In this document: piece after piece, positions 19,337 to 21,131 of the stretch
How positions within the stretch are numbered: position 1 is the stretch's first letter
Layout of the letters: the number at the start of each line of letters is the position of its first letter
DNA from: CAZRGV01 sp964599655
Lineage (GTDB): Bacteria; Planctomycetota; Planctomycetia; Isosphaerales; Isosphaeraceae
NCBI GenBank assembly: GCA_964599655.1
Contig: CAZRGV010000109.1
Coordinates: 1 to 21,131, forward strand
Direction of reading: 5' to 3'
DNA: 21,131 nt
The notes under the pieces: generated by a model
The model's input: the letters and a program-made list of their open reading frames with translations, nothing else
The model's database searches: none
What the model was told of the DNA's origin: nothing
Program-made: the position numbers and the translations under genes

Positions 19337-19959
19337 TCATCGAGTCAAAAAATCGAACAAGAATTTTACGGATCCGAGACAATAGGGAAACGTGCGGTTT
19401 TGGTTCATAAACTTTCGTAGACCGAGGATAACGGATCGGCGTCTTGGCTGGGGGGAGACGCCGAAGGATTGCTACGTTCGCGGATCGGTTGCCCGAGGTG
19501 GGGTGCGTCGTCGTTCTTCCCAAGGTGCCGGAAGCCTTCGAGGCCCTGCACGCCTCACGGGGGGGAAGGAGAGAAGCCGCATCGCTCCTCTCTGTCCCCA
19601 ATCCGATCTCGGTGCCTCTGAGAGGATCCTGCTCGTCGCGCCGAAACGTAACCGAGGTTTCGACGATTTTCGGCCCAACGTGGCGAATTCGGATCCAATT
19701 CCCGATGCGGAACGTGCCCGCGTCGCGCGGTTTCGAAGGCCGCGGGTTGGCCCTCTGCGTGCTGTCGGAACGGCTGCGCGCGACGTCGTTCCTCCAGGGG
19801 TGGACCGGGCGCCGCGCTTCGGGGTCAGGCGTGAGGCTGGAGCTCGAATGGCCCGGTCGCGCGGTCTGGGGGGAGTACGGGTTCCATCGCGGAGTTCCCG
19901 CCACGGATCCGTGAGGATCGGCCCTCGGACCTCGAGAGACTTGGAAGGGTCGTCGCGGT
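19337..19959. other. Long stretch without a convincing gene
   Basis: Open frames exist on both strands, but none has a recognisable domain, a good ribosome-binding site or a signal peptide. The best, 19444-19914 (+) with a TTG start, has fairly GC-rich third positions and reads GSGVRLELEWPGRAVWGEYG near its end, which is faintly like a PilZ-type strand pattern; it could be a small or decayed gene. No tRNA, repeat array or transposon ends were seen. The AT-rich left part is probably promoter DNA. Confidence 0.4.
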
Positions 19960-19988
19960 TTGCGTTCCAGGTCGCGATTTGCTAGCAT
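19960..19988 (+). promoter_or_regulatory. Promoter candidate for hisS
   Basis: TTGCGT (19960-19965), 17 bp, then TAGCAT (19983-19988) preceded by TG one base away (extended -10). This would leave a leader of about 155 nt before the hisS start at 20153. The leader has small hairpins (for example GCCG/CGGC near 20032) but I recognise no T-box or other known riboswitch in it. Confidence 0.4.
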
Positions 19989-20152
19989 CTTTGGGTAATT
20001 CCCCTGCTCGATCGGGACCATTTGGGAAGGCCGTTGCGCGGCTGTCCAGGGTTCCTCGCCCTCGATTTTCGGTGCCGTTCGCATTCCAACGGTTCCGCCG
20101 GGGAGTCCCGACCAGTCCGCAACCGTGCTTTCCCCGGAAGGATGCCTCCGAC

Positions 20153-21131
20153 ATGATTGATCCCCGCGTTGCGAGCGGGCTGAGGGACATCCCCCCCTCG
20201 GTGATGATCCCCCGCGAGCGGATGCTCCGGGCCTTTCGCGAGCAGTTCGCTCGGTTCGGTTTCCTGCCGATCGAGACCCCGCACATCGAGCGCCTGGAGG
20301 TCCTCACCGGCAAGGGGGCCGGATCGGATGAGGTGCTGCGCCAGATCTTCGAGGTGACCAACAAGGGCGGGACGCCCGGCGAGCTCGCGCTCCGGTTCGA
20401 CCTGACCGTGCCGCTGGCCCGGTTCATCGCGAAGAACGTGGAGGAGCTTGGCGTTCCGTTCAAGCGATACGCCATCGGCTCGGTCTTCCGCGGCGAGCGG
20501 CCGGCCAAGGGCCGGTTCCGCGAGTTCGTTCAATGCGATTTCGACACGGTCGGCACCGAGAGCGCGATCGCCGATGCCGAGACCGCCCAGGTCATTCATG
20601 CGTCGCTGGCCGCGGCGGGCGTGCCGGCGTTCACCATCTCCCTGAACAACCGCAAGATCCTCGACGGCCTGCTGGAGTCGCTTGGCCTGGCCGACCGCAC
20701 CGCCGTGATCCTCCGCGCCATCGACAAACGCGACAAGATCGGCCGCGACGGGGTCCTCCGTGAGCTGACCCGAGGCGCGGCACCGCCTCCCACCCGGACG
20801 ACCCCGACCAGCGTCATGCCTCCCGACGCCATCTGGAAGGCGGACCCCGACCTGGCCGCGGCGGGCGAGCCGACGTCACATCTCCGCCAGCCGGAACAGG
20901 AAGAGCCCGCGCCGGGTGGTCCCGCGTTGAACGCCGATCAGGCGGCCCGCGTTCTGGACTTCATCGAGCAGGCCAGGGGGAAGAACCTGCCCTGGTCCAA
21001 TGCGAGGATCTTCCAGAGCCGCATCCGCCGGAACATCAAGCTGGCCGAAAGCCCGAGTTTCGGCAAGACGATCCTGAGTTACGAACCCAACAGCAACGGG
21101 GCCAGCGATTACCGCGCCCTGGCGCGCGAGG
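20153..21131 (+). CDS. hisS: Histidyl-tRNA synthetase, N-terminal part (3' end outside window or joined to foreign sequence)
   Basis: Attaches histidine to tRNA-His in the cytoplasm. The frame is open from ATG 20153 to the last base (326 codons). Residues 1 to about 275 are class II HisRS: DPRVASGLRDIPPSVMIPRE, IETPHIERLEVLTGKG, LRFDLTVPLARF, and motif 2 FKRYAIGSVFRGERPAKGRF followed by REFVQCDFDTVGTES. A Pro/Ala-rich insertion (about residues 205-255) precedes NADQAARVLDFIEQA, which fits the normal HisRS insertion domain. After about residue 278 the sequence no longer looks like HisRS; it matches the C-terminus of a ParA-type ATPase instead (see the next entry). The HisRS-specific histidine-binding motifs (GLDYYTG, GGGRYD), motif 3 and the anticodon domain are not present in the window. 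Confidence 0.88.
   Translation, partial: MIDPRVASGLRDIPPSVMIPRERMLRAFREQFARFGFLPIETPHIERLEVLTGKGAGSDEVLRQIFEVTNKGGTPGELALRFDLTVPLARFIAKNVEELGVPFKRYAIGSVFRGERPAKGRFREFVQCDFDTVGTESAIADAETAQVIHASLAAAGVPAFTISLNNRKILDGLLESLGLADRTAVILRAIDKRDKIGRDGVLRELTRGAAPPPTRTTPTSVMPPDAIWKADPDLAAAGEPTSHLRQPEQEEPAPGGPALNADQAARVLDFIEQARGKNLPWSNARIFQSRIRRNIKLAESPSFGKTILSYEPNSNGASDYRALARE
20984..21131 (+). other. ParA/Soj-like C-terminal segment in frame with hisS
   Basis: In the hisS frame the last ~49 residues contain ARIFQSRIRRNIKLAESPSF, GKTILSYEPNSNGASDY and RALARE. This is the conserved C-terminal region of chromosome-partitioning ParA/Soj ATPases (pattern IPRNVRLAEAPSHGKPILLY..GA..Y..LA.E). The Walker A and other ParA motifs are not upstream; hisS is. 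The most likely reading is a chimeric contig end or a recombination joint near 20960-20990; a natural fusion is possible but unexpected. Confidence 0.6.

Noticed and set aside
19281..20084. 267-codon minus-strand frame before hisS
   Set aside because: Arg/Pro/Ser-rich with no domain or ribosome-binding site; it would also run through the hisS promoter region and the promoter of the exported protein.
20090..20152. Cobalamin-riboswitch-like words (GACCAGTCCGCAACCGTG) in the hisS leader
   Set aside because: No B12 box and none of the other conserved core segments are present, and hisS is not a plausible cobalamin target.

Overview
The window looks like a piece of a GC-rich planctomycete chromosome, most likely of the Isosphaeraceae/Gemmata type. 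The evidence is two copies of the planctomycete-specific gene pair PSCyt1/PSCyt2/DUF1553 cytochrome plus DUF1501 protein, an ASPIC/UnbV-FG-GAP-TPR protein, strong GC bias at third codon positions, and long antisense shadow ORFs. The assignment rests on family recognition only; no search was run. The right edge may be a contig end, and there is an 18-base run of N inside one gene.

Layout. 1-1190 (+): the 3' end of an MFS transporter, overlapping by 4 bases a pyridoxamine-phosphate-oxidase-like flavin protein. 1292-2983 (-): ilvD, dihydroxy-acid dehydratase. 3155-6060 (-): a membrane-anchored TPR/FG-GAP/ASPIC protein, interrupted by the N run so that its two halves are in different frames. 6330-7193 (-): a short exported HlyD-like adaptor. 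Divergent from it, 7426-8121 (+): a GntR/FCD regulator, preceded by a good sigma70-like promoter whose -10 box lies inside a perfect 12-bp palindrome, a likely autoregulatory operator. 8180-17035 (+): a tight run of cytochrome A, DUF1501 A, cytochrome B, DUF1501 B. 17151-18449 (+): a thioredoxin-like/CxxCH/double-PDZ protein containing an in-frame TGA. 18610-19206 (-): an exported protein of unknown function. 19207-20152: mostly non-coding. 20153-end (+): hisS, whose reading frame changes near 20984 into what looks like the C-terminus of a ParA ATPase.

The most interesting observation is the TGA at 17361. Reading through it gives one 432-residue protein with a signal peptide, C68-x2-U71-x2-C74 placed exactly where thioredoxins carry their catalytic CxxC, a CxxCH haem-type motif and two PDZ domains. 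A 7-bp stem with an AGGUU loop lies 25 nt downstream of the TGA, in the position and with the loop G expected of a bacterial SECIS element. I infer a candidate selenoprotein sitting directly behind a surface/periplasmic multihaem cytochrome locus. How the genes work together is inference: the GntR regulator may control the downstream run in response to a carboxylate; the PSCyt/DUF1501 proteins are exported redox or hydrolytic modules; and the Sec/CxxCH/PDZ protein may serve their thiol or haem chemistry outside the cytoplasm.
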